From: Micromonospora noduli
GTDB lineage: Bacteria; Actinomycetota; Actinomycetes; Mycobacteriales; Micromonosporaceae
Direction of reading: 5' to 3'
Length of the DNA: 64,000 bases
NCBI RefSeq assembly: GCF_003264365.1
Contig: NZ_PYAK01000001.1
Span: forward strand, 269,725-333,724
Below, piece by piece: positions 37,241 to 45,706 of the stretch. A program made the translations under genes and the position numbers. Below the pieces are notes generated by a model. That model was not told the DNA's origin and did not search any database. It worked only from the letters and a program-made list of their open reading frames with translations. The first letter of the stretch is position 1. Each line of letters starts with the position of its first letter.

Positions 37241-37269
37241 GGACTCCAAGGTCCCGTTTTCCCTAGATT
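37241..37269 (+). promoter_or_regulatory. tetR promoter with overlapping operator
   Basis: The dyad GGAC-TCCAAG-GTCC lies at 37241-37254. Its left half makes TGGACT (37240-37245), a plausible -35, followed after 18 bases by TAGATT (37264-37269) as -10, 27 bases before the ATG. This geometry fits autorepression. Confidence 0.55.
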
Positions 37270-37296
37270 ATCTGGCGCGCTGGATACACTTGACAG

Positions 37297-37953
37297 ATGA
37301 GCGACGAGCAGGTGGCTGCGCCGACGAATAGGCGGAGGATCAGTCAACGGGGCATCGCGACGCGAGAACGGATCCTCGAGGCCGCGAACCGGCTGATGCT
37401 CGTGCGCGGAGTGAACGCGACGACCCTTGACGACATCCGCGAGGCAAGCCAGACGAGCAAGTCTCAGCTCTACCACCACTTCGCCGACAAGCAGGAACTT
37501 GTGCGCGCCTTGGTCAAATATCGAGGCGCGCTTGTGCTTCAGCGTGAGCGTGCAGGGCTCGAACGACTGAGATCATTCTCAGGGCTGGTCCGGTGGCGCA
37601 ACGCCCTGGTCCAGGCCAACTCGCTGAACAACGGCAAATACGGGTGCGGCCTCGGGTCGATGGCTCTCGAACTGTCCGATCAAGATGAGCAGGCTCGATC
37701 GTCTCTGTCGGAGACGTTCGCGGCATGGGAAAAGCTGATCAGTGATGGCCTGCACCGGATGCAGGACAGCGGTCTGCTGCGCCATGACGCCGACCCGGAG
37801 AAGTTGGCCACTGGCTTGATGGCCGCATTGCAGGGCGGCTACTTGCTGGCGAACGCCTCGCACGACATCGCACCCATGGAAGTCGCTCTGGACATGGCGC
37901 TGGAACATATCAAATCGTTCCTCACGCAGCCGTCCGGTGAGCCGACCCGTTAA
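37297..37953 (+). CDS. TetR/AcrR-family regulator, probable regulator of the redox island
   Basis: A 218-residue regulator. The N-terminal TetR HTH lies at about residues 20-65 (RERILEAANRLMLVRGVNAT, TLDDIREASQTSKSQLYHHF). The C-terminal ligand domain has Cys in KYGCGLGSMALELSD, in a pattern common to the TetR_C_16/AefR-like group. A single Cys in the sensor pocket is compatible with thiol-based sensing but does not prove it. Two operator dyads lie upstream, one overlapping its own -35, and the same dyad lies before the Mo-enzyme, quinone-reductase and OsmC genes. Codon use here is less GC-rich than in the neighbours. Confidence 0.9.
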   Translation: MSDEQVAAPTNRRRISQRGIATRERILEAANRLMLVRGVNATTLDDIREASQTSKSQLYHHFADKQELVRALVKYRGALVLQRERAGLERLRSFSGLVRWRNALVQANSLNNGKYGCGLGSMALELSDQDEQARSSLSETFAAWEKLISDGLHRMQDSGLLRHDADPEKLATGLMAALQGGYLLANASHDIAPMEVALDMALEHIKSFLTQPSGEPTR

Positions 37954-38010
37954 TTCGAGCAACGCTGCTCACATCCGCATCGACTTCCCGGGCCGACGCG
38001 CCAGCGCAAG

Positions 38011-38024
38011 GGACCATTTGGTCC
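38011..38024. promoter_or_regulatory. TetR-type operator (between tetR and osmC-like gene)
   Basis: GGACCATTTGGTCC: a GGAC-N6-GTCC site that is also a 6-bp dyad (GGACCA/TGGTCC) with a 2-base centre. Confidence 0.55.
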
Positions 38025-38152
38025 ATTTTACGACTTGGATCCGATCGGGCCCAGTCCGGGAGTGTTGGACCTAGCCGCCCCTCGGTGCAGTCTGCGCCAC
38101 CACACCGTCCAGGATCACCAAGGGCGCAGGGTTCGGCCAGCGAACAGTCGTT

Positions 38153-38181
38153 TGGACTATCCAGTCCACACAGGCTAGCCT
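38153..38181 (+). promoter_or_regulatory. OsmC-like gene promoter with overlapping operator
   Basis: Dyad TGGAC-TATCCA-GTCCA at 38153-38168. TTGGAC (38152-38157) is a plausible -35, with TAGCCT (38176-38181) 18 bases later as -10. The arrangement and spacing are the same as at tetR. Confidence 0.55.
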
Positions 38182-38301
38182 GCGGAGGTACCGGCCCAGG
38201 GTGATGCGCCCGGCCACAGCCTCCGCTCGGACTTCGGCTCGGCTGTTGCTGGGTCCGTATCCCTGGACCCTCACCACTGGATCCACAGGAAGGCGCGGCT
38301 G

Positions 38302-38730
38302 ATGGAAACCGATCAGGATCATGTCGTCGCATCGGCCCGAGTTGTCCTTCCGGCCACAGAGCGCCGGCGCACGGACATGACGACCCGCGGCTTCACGTTC
38401 ATCGCCGATGAACCGCACAGCGGCGCGCTCGGTGACGGCCCGACGCCGACGGAGTACCTGTTGATGGCGCTCGCGTCGTGCACTGCTCAGACGCTGCGGC
38501 AGTACGTCGACTACAAGTACGACACCGCCGGCGACATCACCGTCGAGATCGACTACCACGAACCCGAGCAGGAAGGCGCAGAGCGCTACCTGCAGCGCAC
38601 GATCACGCTCAGCGAGGAGCCCGACCCTGACGACCTGAAGGTGATGCACGACATTGCCGAGAGGTCCCCGGTGACCCTGCTGATTCAGTTCGCATGGAGC
38701 GTGCGGACCGCGTTCGTCGGGCCGCGCTGA
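38302..38730 (+). CDS. OsmC/Ohr-fold protein lacking the second conserved Cys
   Basis: A 142-residue protein of the OsmC fold: a Gly-rich PHSGALGDGPTPTEYLL loop, LMALASCTAQTLRQYV with Cys60, and a C-terminal strand/helix. OsmC and Ohr peroxidases use two cysteines; at the second position, normally in a CPV motif, this protein has Ser122 (AERSPVTLL). It may be a non-peroxidase member or use another thiol. ATG 38302 has AGGAAGG upstream. A TetR-type operator overlaps its likely promoter, and a terminator follows. Confidence 0.88.
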   Translation: METDQDHVVASARVVLPATERRRTDMTTRGFTFIADEPHSGALGDGPTPTEYLLMALASCTAQTLRQYVDYKYDTAGDITVEIDYHEPEQEGAERYLQRTITLSEEPDPDDLKVMHDIAERSPVTLLIQFAWSVRTAFVGPR

Positions 38731-38736
38731 GAACAG

Positions 38737-38777
38737 ACCGTCTGCTGCTCGGCGATCACGGCCGTGCAGCAGACGGT
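38737..38777 (+). terminator. Hairpin terminator after the OsmC-like gene
   Basis: A perfect 12-bp stem, 38737-38748 with 38766-38777, six bases past the stop. Confidence 0.8.
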
Positions 38778-38968
38778 TGCCATTGCGCCCCAGCGGCGAC
38801 AGTGTTTCCGTCGACCGCGACCGCTGGGGCGGCGCGATCAGTACTGAACCGGACGCCTGGTGCTGCTGAGTGGCGGCCAGCAGCGCCGGGTCCGGGGGTC
38901 GCGCGCCTCATTGCGCCACGTGGTCTAGCTGTCCGTGCTGGCCCGGCCAGCACGTCGAAGGGTGACGT

Positions 38969-40858
38969 GTGACCGAAACCAAGAGCGGCCGAACGATCTG
39001 GAAGCGGAACCTGGCGTCACCGCTGTGGGCATTCTTGCGAATCGAGTCCGGCAGCGCCGGCATACTCGTGGCCGCCATCGTCGCCGCACTGTTCTGGGCC
39101 AACATCGACCTTGGCTCCTACGAAGCCGTATGGCGCACCCAGTTGTCCCTGCGCCTCGGGCACCTCGAACTCTCCCGCGACCTGCAGACCTGGATCAACA
39201 GTGGCTTGATGACGCTGTTCTTCCTTGTCGTCGGCCTTGAGGCGCGGCGCGAGTTCGACCTCGGCGACCTCCGCGACCGGCGACGTTTCGTGCTGCCCAG
39301 CGTGGCCGGCCTGATTGGCATGCTGATCCCGGTACTGATCTTCCTGGGGATCAACCACGGTGGGCCGGGTGCGCATGGTTGGGGCGTGGCCATGTCGACC
39401 GACACGGCCCTTGCGTTGGGTCTGCTTGCACTGCTCGGCCGAGGTGTGCCCGACCGGGTCCGGATCTTCCTGCTCACCGTGTTCGTGGTCGACGATGTGA
39501 TCGCACTCATCGTCATCGCCCTGGTCTACAGCGAGGACATCAGGGTTCTGCCCATCGTGGTGGCCGTTGTCGCATTCGCGGTCATGTTGGCCATCCACGC
39601 AGGCGGCGTCCGACGGGGCTGGGCGTACGTGCCGGTCGCCGTCGTGATGTGGGGCGCGTTGCTGGTCAGCGGAGTCGACCCTGTGGTGACCGGCCTGGCC
39701 ATCGGATTGACCGCGTTTGCCTACTCCCCCGGCCGATCTGACCTCGAAAAGGTCACCGGGCTGTTCCGGTCGTTCCGTGAGCAGCCGACGCCCACGCTCG
39801 CGCGTACGGCCTCGATCGGCTTGGCGAACACGCTGTCGCCCAACGACCGCCTTCAGCGCATCTACCACCCATGGTCCAGCTACGTCATCGTGCCGCTGTT
39901 CGGCCTGGCCAACGCCGGCATCAGCATCGACCGTCCGTTCCTGGCCCAGGCGTTCGCGTCGCCTGTCACCTGGGGCGTGCTGCTCGGGTATGTCGTCGGC
40001 AAACCGCTCGCCGTGATCGGCACCTCGGCCGGGCTCACCTGGCTCTCCCACGGGCGTATCCGTCCGGCCGTGGGCTGGGCGGGCGTGCTCGGCAGCGGCA
40101 CGATCGCCGGTGTCAGCTTCACGGTGTCACTGCTGGTCGCGAGCCTGGCCTTCACCGGCGACCAACTGGCCGAGGCCAAGGTCGGGGTGCTCAGCGCCGC
40201 GATCGTATCCTCAGCACTGACCTGGGTCGCGTTCCGCGTCACCAACACGTTTCCCCAGGACAAGCGCGTCCGTGCGCTCTTCGGCGACATGACGGAGCTG
40301 ATCGATCTCACCCCAGCGGTCGACGAGAAGCAGGACCACGTCCGCGGCCCAGCCGGTGCATCGGTAACGCTGGTGCAATACGGCGACTTCCAGTGCCCGT
40401 ACTGCGGGAAGGCCGAACCAGTCGTCCGGCAGCTGCTGGGCGACGCCGACCTGCGCTTCGTGTGGCGTCACCTGCCTCTGTCAGACGTGCATCCGCAGGC
40501 CCGACTGGCAGCCGAGGGCGCCGAAGCAGCCGCCGCTCAGGGAAAATTCTGGCAGATGCATGACCTGTTGCTCGACCACCAGGGCGAACTGGACATCACC
40601 GCTCTGATCAAGTACGCCGACGACCTCGGTCTGGATCAGAGACGATTCCACGACGATCTGACCAACCAAGCCCACGCCGCCCGCATCGACAGTGACATCG
40701 ACTCCGCCGACAACAGCGGAGTGTCCGGCACCCCGACGTTCTTCATCAACGGCCGCCGCCACTACGGCGCCTACGACATCACGGCCTTGACCGCGGCCAT
40801 TCGCATGGCCCGAGCCCGCGCCCGCCTCGGCCACGACGCACCACCGATTCGTCATTAG
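38969..40858 (+). CDS. nhaA: NhaA Na+/H+ antiporter fused to a DsbA/thioredoxin-fold domain
   Basis: A 629-residue fusion. Residues about 15-430 are an NhaA antiporter: SGLMTLFFLVVGLEARREF, GWGVAMSTDTALALGLLALL, the ion-binding Asp175-Asp176 pair in VFVVDDVIAL, and VPLFGLANAGI. Residues about 455-615 are a DsbA-like thioredoxin domain with CPYC (Cys476/Cys479) in GDFQCPYCGKAEP and the cis-Pro loop GVSGTPTFFINGRRHYG. Such fusions occur in actinobacteria; the thiol domain may couple redox state to pH/Na+ homeostasis (inference). GTG 38969 follows AAGGG. It is convergent with the DUF417 gene. Confidence 0.95.
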   Translation: MTETKSGRTIWKRNLASPLWAFLRIESGSAGILVAAIVAALFWANIDLGSYEAVWRTQLSLRLGHLELSRDLQTWINSGLMTLFFLVVGLEARREFDLGDLRDRRRFVLPSVAGLIGMLIPVLIFLGINHGGPGAHGWGVAMSTDTALALGLLALLGRGVPDRVRIFLLTVFVVDDVIALIVIALVYSEDIRVLPIVVAVVAFAVMLAIHAGGVRRGWAYVPVAVVMWGALLVSGVDPVVTGLAIGLTAFAYSPGRSDLEKVTGLFRSFREQPTPTLARTASIGLANTLSPNDRLQRIYHPWSSYVIVPLFGLANAGISIDRPFLAQAFASPVTWGVLLGYVVGKPLAVIGTSAGLTWLSHGRIRPAVGWAGVLGSGTIAGVSFTVSLLVASLAFTGDQLAEAKVGVLSAAIVSSALTWVAFRVTNTFPQDKRVRALFGDMTELIDLTPAVDEKQDHVRGPAGASVTLVQYGDFQCPYCGKAEPVVRQLLGDADLRFVWRHLPLSDVHPQARLAAEGAEAAAAQGKFWQMHDLLLDHQGELDITALIKYADDLGLDQRRFHDDLTNQAHAARIDSDIDSADNSGVSGTPTFFINGRRHYGAYDITALTAAIRMARARARLGHDAPPIRH

Positions 40859-40919
40859 ACGCGTTGCGTTGACACGACGGCACGCCCGTCGGCCCGTCGA
40901 TCCGGGCCATGCTCCTGAT

Positions 40920-41405
40920 TCATCGCGCTCGCGGGCCGGTCAGCAGGGTGGCCGCGCGCAGCGACTCGGCAGCTGTCAGGAGGGCGGCGCCGAGAAGCAC
41001 TGTGTCTTTGAGCAGGAATTGTCCCAGCTGAGAAAGGCTCAATATCCCCTGCCCTTCCTGCCGGGCCTCAGGCGTCGTGGCCAGGAAACTGAGCGTGGTA
41101 ACGAACATCCCCGTCGCACCGAAGCTACCGATCGCTGAGGCTCTGGGCGCAAAGGGCTTGGCGACGATCAGGGAACCCAGAGCGATCTCCGTGACCCCGA
41201 TGAGTCGGTTGAGCTTTTCTGCGCCCAGCCTCGCGCGGAGCCGCGAGAACAGCGGACTCGAGGTGACCAGGGGCTCGTCGTTCTCCACCTCGTACGGCTT
41301 GAACTTGAGCGCACCGATCCACAAGATGTTCGTCGCCAACGCGCAGCGCAGGACTGAGAAGCCCACCGAGGCGAGGCCATCGGCGTACGAGTGTCCTGTG
41401 CCCAT
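40920..41405 (-). CDS. DUF417 (YkgB/RclC-like) inner-membrane protein
   Basis: A 161-residue protein with about four hydrophobic segments. DUF417 signature blocks are present: LWIGALKFKPYEVENDEPLV, TSSPLFSRL, GVTEIALGSLI, TTLSFLATTPEA and GQFLLKDTVLLGAALL. E. coli RclC (YkgB), of this family, belongs to the reactive-chlorine resistance operon rclABC. That link, with MsrA/B nearby, supports an oxidant-defence role. ATG 41405 has AGGAG seven bases upstream. Confidence 0.88.
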   Translation of the reverse strand: MGTGHSYADGLASVGFSVLRCALATNILWIGALKFKPYEVENDEPLVTSSPLFSRLRARLGAEKLNRLIGVTEIALGSLIVAKPFAPRASAIGSFGATGMFVTTLSFLATTPEARQEGQGILSLSQLGQFLLKDTVLLGAALLTAAESLRAATLLTGPRAR

Positions 41406-41491
41406 CGCTCGCTCCTGTTCGCCGCGTCGACGCTCGGCCTGCTGGGGACCATTACCCGCTGGGACCGGCAACACGCATCGAGGGCGCGCCT

Positions 41492-41530
41492 CCGGAGGGG
41501 CCGGCGAGTGATTCCCGCCGACCCCTCCGG
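41492..41530 (-). terminator. Hairpin terminator after the acylase gene
   Basis: A 15-bp stem with one mismatch (41492-41506 with 41516-41530), seven bases past the acylase stop on the minus strand. Confidence 0.7.
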
Positions 41531-41536
41531 GCGAGG

Positions 41537-44500
41537 TCACTTTTGGTAAACCTCGAATTCGTAGAGCGAGAACCCGTACGAGGTGGCCCGCTTGACCCCG
41601 TACACCCGCACGTAGCGGGCGGTGACGGGGGCGAAGGTGGCGTTGTCGACGCCGCCGTTGCCGGTGGCGTTGGTGAACACCGGCGTCCATGAGGTGCCGT
41701 CGCCGGACACCTCGATCCGGTACGAGGTGCCGTGCGCGGCCTCCCAGCGCAGCACGACCCTGCTGACGCTGCGGGCCGCCCCGAGGTCGACCCTGAGCCA
41801 CTGGTTGTCGTTGTAACTGCTGGCCCACCGGCTGCCGAGGCTGCCGTCGACCGCCTTGTCCGGTGTGTGGCTGGTCAGAAACTGGGTGCTCGACGCGATG
41901 GTCGGACGGCCCTGCGCCAGGTTGGTGACATCGTCGCCCCGGCGCGCCGGGAACGAGACGACCTGCTGGTAGGTGGGGCGGTTCTGCCAGGCGATCACCG
42001 GGTGGGTGATGCCGCCGAGCCCGGACTGGGCGATCGAGTCGGCACACCACTGGTCGCCAGCCCCGCAGGACTTGTCTCCGGGGTAGACGGTGGTGGCCGG
42101 CACCGCGGCGGCCTGGCCGAGCGCGTCGAGCAGTGCCTGCCGGCACGCGCCGAGGTTGCCGTTGCCGCAGTACGCGCGGCCCAGCCCACCCGCCACCGGG
42201 TCGCCGAGTACGGTCCGCAGGTCCTTGTCGACGTAGCCCCACCAGCCGTACTGGAACGACGAGCCCTTGTGCGCCTGCCCCTGCAACGCCCAACTCGCGG
42301 CGCCGTCGCGTCCGCCGTTCTGGCCGCCCGACGGCGCCTCGTTCACCTCGATGGCGTCGACCAGCGCGGCGTAGAGGTCCGACCCGAGGCCGGGGCGGAA
42401 CTGCGCCGAGGCCAGCAGCGGCCACCAGGCGTCGAAGATCCGGATGGCGTCGGCGTGCTGGTAGACCTTGGAGCCGGAGGACGTCTCCACCCGGCGGGCC
42501 CCGGCCTGCTGCCAGGCCCGCAGCTTGCCCACCGCGTCGACCAACGCCGGATCCGTGACCGGTGTGCTGTCCAGCACCCGCAGCAGGTCACCGAGAACCT
42601 GCTGGCCGCGCAGGTCGGTCACCGCCGCATCCGCCATGATCGTGACGACGTCGGCGCGGCCGAGCTTGCGCTGGGCGATCGCGGCGCGCACCGGGCCGTC
42701 GAGCAACTGAGCCCGGTGTACGGAGCCGAAGCTGAAGTTGCCGTCGGCGGCCACGAAGTCCCGCGCCTGCTTGTTGTTCCAGCTGACGTAGTAGTCCTGG
42801 TTGACCGACTGCGGATGCGCCGCCGCCGGGGTGTAGGTGGCGTCGTTGGTGTCCGGGTTCCAGCCGGCCCACTCGTACGCCGCTTCGGCCTTGGTGGGCA
42901 GGTTCGGGTCGGCGGTGGCCGGACGGACCGGGTTCGAGCCGGAGTTGTAGTACGCCGCCTCGGTCGAGTTGACGTAGAACCAGTTGAACGCGTACCCGAC
43001 GTCGGCCGCGGACGCCTGGAAGGCCGCGGCGCTGCCCATCGCGGCCGGGTCGTTGAAGGCCTGGAAGCCGATCGCCGAGTCAGCCTCGTGCCGGTAGGTC
43101 GAGCGCAGTTTGGTGAACGCGGTCGGCTGCCCGTTCACCAGGCCCCGGTGGGCCACCAGCCCGTACTTGGTGCGCAGCGCGCGCAGGGTGTACGAGCCGG
43201 CCGGGGTGGAGTCGGCCAACGTCGGTGACCAGGAGTTGCGCTGCTCCAGCGCCTCCATGGCGAGGCACTGCCCGTGATAGAGGTAGCGGTTGGTGCGCAG
43301 CGTCGGGGCGCTGCCGTCGGTGGTGCACAGCGGCACCGCGTACGTGTCGGTGAGGTCCTGGGAGGCGGAGGTAGCGCTCCACGCGTAGTCCTGGCCCCGG
43401 CCGAGCAGCACGTAGAGGTTGAGCCCGGCGAACGCGGCGCCCCGAGCGCTGATGCCCGGGCCCTGCAACTCCTGGAGCATCAGCAACTGCGGCGCGAAGT
43501 AACCGGTCTGCGGCCCGAACACGGCCACCGGGTTGCCGGTGGTGGTGTGCCGTCCGGAGACCACCACCGCGTTGGACATGCCGTGAGCGCGCAGGTTGGC
43601 CAGGCCGCCGAGCAGTTCCTTGGTGGCGGTGCTGGCGCCGGTGCGGGCGGCGGCCCCGCCGGTGGCGTCGTAGGCCAGGGGTTCGGCGACCACCGAGCCG
43701 GCGTCGGGGAGCACCGCGCTGGTCGCGCCGGGCGGCGTCGCCCCGTACGGGAAGCTCTGCCCGTCGTGCAGGGTGAGCACGGTCTCCGGGTCGTTCTGCG
43801 AGCGGAAGGCCGCCCACACCCGGTCGCCCTCGGTCGCGCCGTACTTGGCGCGGGCGGCCACCCGGACCAGCGCGGACTGGATCTCGCTGCCGCCGCCCCC
43901 GCCGAAGAGTCCGCCGATCACGCCGGCGGTGGCGATCAGATCGGTCATGGTGAAGTGCTTCGGCTTACCGGCGCCGGCGAGCACGTACTCGCCCGGGTAG
44001 TTGTCCTCGGCGATCGACCTGTCGATGTAGGCGTTGATGCCAGCGATGTAGTCGACCACGTCGGTGTAGAGCTGCTGGCCCCGGGCGCCCTTGGTGCGCA
44101 GCGCGTCCACCTGGGCCTGGAGGTCCGCCTCGGTGTACGGCGAGTTGGCCCAGACGCTCTGCTCCAGCTCACGGTTGCCAGGGGCGCCGCCGGCGAACGA
44201 GGTGACGTTGCCGCGGCCGACGTGCCGCAGCAGGTCCATCACCCAGAGCCGGTCCTGTGCCCCGGCGTAGCCGGCGCCGAACATGGTGCCGGCGCGGGTG
44301 GTGCCTGTGACGTGCGGGACGCCGGTGGCCTTGTCCCGCACGATGGTGACGTCCGCGCGCGGTGAGACGGTGCTCTCCACCTGTGCGGCCGGGACACCGA
44401 ACGAGGCGTCGTTGTAGAAGTGGGCGATCTGTTCGTCGGTCAGCCCGGCGTAGTTGTAGACCAGGTTCGCGTACTCGTCGAGCTGGTCGCTGGAGTGCGC

Positions 44501-44722
44501 CGGGCGGGTGCCGAGCGCCTGGTGCGCCAGGATGGCGACCAGCGTGGCGTTGCCGTTCTGCCCGGGGGGCAGGATGTCGGCGCACTGGCCGAGGCAGTAG
44601 TCGTTGGCGGCGAACGTTGTGGCGGCCAGCGCCGGTGACGGCGGGGTCACCGTCAGGACGCTCGCGGTCAGGACGGCGGCGGTGAACGCCGCGAGCCGGT
44701 TACGGAGAGCGGGACGGGGCAT
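41537..44722 (-). CDS. Secreted penicillin-acylase-family Ntn hydrolase with C-terminal discoidin (F5/8 type C) domain
   Basis: A 1061-residue exported protein. The signal peptide ends near SPALAA. The acylase alpha-subunit region includes DVTIVRDKATGVPHVTG and GYAGAQDRLWVMDLLRHVGR. The predicted beta-subunit N-terminal nucleophile is Ser383 in HGMSNAVVVSGRHT, followed by GNPVAVFGPQTGYFAP. In many homologues the residue before the nucleophile is Gly; here it is Met. Residues about 920-1061 are a discoidin domain (AQGRPTIASSTQFLTSHTPD, DGSLGSRWASSYNDNQWLRV). Substrates could be beta-lactams, acyl-homoserine lactones or cyclic lipopeptides; the sequence does not decide. The start is ATG 44722. 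Confidence 0.92.
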   Translation of the reverse strand: MPRPALRNRLAAFTAAVLTASVLTVTPPSPALAATTFAANDYCLGQCADILPPGQNGNATLVAILAHQALGTRPAHSSDQLDEYANLVYNYAGLTDEQIAHFYNDASFGVPAAQVESTVSPRADVTIVRDKATGVPHVTGTTRAGTMFGAGYAGAQDRLWVMDLLRHVGRGNVTSFAGGAPGNRELEQSVWANSPYTEADLQAQVDALRTKGARGQQLYTDVVDYIAGINAYIDRSIAEDNYPGEYVLAGAGKPKHFTMTDLIATAGVIGGLFGGGGGSEIQSALVRVAARAKYGATEGDRVWAAFRSQNDPETVLTLHDGQSFPYGATPPGATSAVLPDAGSVVAEPLAYDATGGAAARTGASTATKELLGGLANLRAHGMSNAVVVSGRHTTTGNPVAVFGPQTGYFAPQLLMLQELQGPGISARGAAFAGLNLYVLLGRGQDYAWSATSASQDLTDTYAVPLCTTDGSAPTLRTNRYLYHGQCLAMEALEQRNSWSPTLADSTPAGSYTLRALRTKYGLVAHRGLVNGQPTAFTKLRSTYRHEADSAIGFQAFNDPAAMGSAAAFQASAADVGYAFNWFYVNSTEAAYYNSGSNPVRPATADPNLPTKAEAAYEWAGWNPDTNDATYTPAAAHPQSVNQDYYVSWNNKQARDFVAADGNFSFGSVHRAQLLDGPVRAAIAQRKLGRADVVTIMADAAVTDLRGQQVLGDLLRVLDSTPVTDPALVDAVGKLRAWQQAGARRVETSSGSKVYQHADAIRIFDAWWPLLASAQFRPGLGSDLYAALVDAIEVNEAPSGGQNGGRDGAASWALQGQAHKGSSFQYGWWGYVDKDLRTVLGDPVAGGLGRAYCGNGNLGACRQALLDALGQAAAVPATTVYPGDKSCGAGDQWCADSIAQSGLGGITHPVIAWQNRPTYQQVVSFPARRGDDVTNLAQGRPTIASSTQFLTSHTPDKAVDGSLGSRWASSYNDNQWLRVDLGAARSVSRVVLRWEAAHGTSYRIEVSGDGTSWTPVFTNATGNGGVDNATFAPVTARYVRVYGVKRATSYGFSLYEFEVYQK

Positions 44723-45171
44723 GGCGATCCTCCGGGGACGCGGAGTCGGGCCGTTCGGTCACGCCCGGCTGCCGGTGCCGACGTCTCGCCCTCCGCGCCC
44801 GGGCGATCCGCCAGGAGGTGAGAGTGACTCACATCTATCTCCCGGCAATGATCGACGTAGGACCCCCGCCCGGGATACCCGTCGTTCACCACGCGCCAAT
44901 GCCGACGTTTCGCCGATTTCCCCTCACCGACTTCCCGGATCACGGCTTTGGTGGTGTCCGGCGACCGCACCGACACCGCACCGAAATGAATGGCCTCGCC
45001 GACCCGATCCGACCTACCGTGCAACGAGGTATCCGTCTCCGACGCATCCACGAGAGGACCTCACCCGCGTGACACCGCCTGCTCTCTAGACCTGACACGT
45101 TCCCCGCGCCTGGGTTGCCGACGTCGCCGTCGGTTCGTTCCCATGCCTTCCGTCAGGTCTTTGGAGAGATC
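44723..45171. other. Spacer upstream of the acylase gene with a dyad and a doubtful small frame
   Basis: GTGAG-AGTGA-CTCAC at 44818-44832 is a 5-bp dyad about 100 bases before the acylase ATG and could be an operator. Overlapping it, AGGAGG (44813-44818) precedes GTG 44824, opening an 82-codon frame to 45072 (VTHIYLPAMIDVGPP and onward). Its codon use is poor for this genome, so it is not called as a gene. Confidence 0.4.
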
Positions 45172-45531
45172 ATGTCTACGCGTCCACATACCGCGCTGCC
45201 CTGGCCCGCCGGGCACACCGGGCTTCCCCTGCTCGCACTCGGCTGTGTCCACTGCGATTCCGGCATCGGCGACCGGCCGTTCCGCATCACGGCCGACGGC
45301 GGAATCGTCCACAACAGACCCCTGGTCGCCTACGGCGCCGGCTTCCCGGGCCAGCATGCGCACCCGATCCTCGTGACGGGCCACTCCGGCAGGTCCTCGG
45401 GTCGACGGCCGCCGTTGGGGCGAGAGCATCGCTGGCCCCGCCCGTGGCTGCATCAGGCCGCGGTCCGCGCGAGGTCGCTCCTGACGCGCGAACGAACGTC
45501 AGGACCGGCCCGATACCGACGGAGGAGGTGA
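45172..45531 (+). CDS. Hypothetical protein, uncertain
   Basis: A 119-codon frame starting MSTRPHTALPWPAGHTG, with a CVHC pair and a plausible strand-rich part (FRITADGGIVHNRPLVAYGA). Codon use looks genuine for the first 70 codons, then becomes Arg-rich and random. GGAGAG lies before the ATG. It may be a small real protein or a decayed gene; no family was recognised. Confidence 0.35.
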   Translation: MSTRPHTALPWPAGHTGLPLLALGCVHCDSGIGDRPFRITADGGIVHNRPLVAYGAGFPGQHAHPILVTGHSGRSSGRRPPLGREHRWPRPWLHQAAVRARSLLTRERTSGPARYRRRR

Positions 45532-45706
45532 CCGCCCGGGGTGCGTACCCTCGGCCCGCGCTCCGAGCGACCGCCATCAGGCGAAGCCGGACGCGGGCCG
45601 CCCGCACCGGCACGCCGAACGGAAGAGCGTCATGGCCACGGCCATGTCGAGCATGCCCTGCGCGACGGCCTCGGAGCGGCCGGCCCGCAGCATGTCCTCC
45701 GCGGCC

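Larger units (their letters stand above)
37954..38301. other. Spacer between tetR and the OsmC-like gene, with two operators
   Basis: No gene is supported in these 348 bases. The spacer contains dyads at 38011-38024 and 38153-38168 and a relatively AT-rich patch around 38010-38040. Confidence 0.5.

Noticed and set aside
44824..45072. Possible 82-codon gene with AGGAGG before GTG
   Set aside because: Third-position composition is unlike the rest of the genome, no family is visible, and the ribosome-binding-like sequence is part of a dyad in the acylase promoter region.
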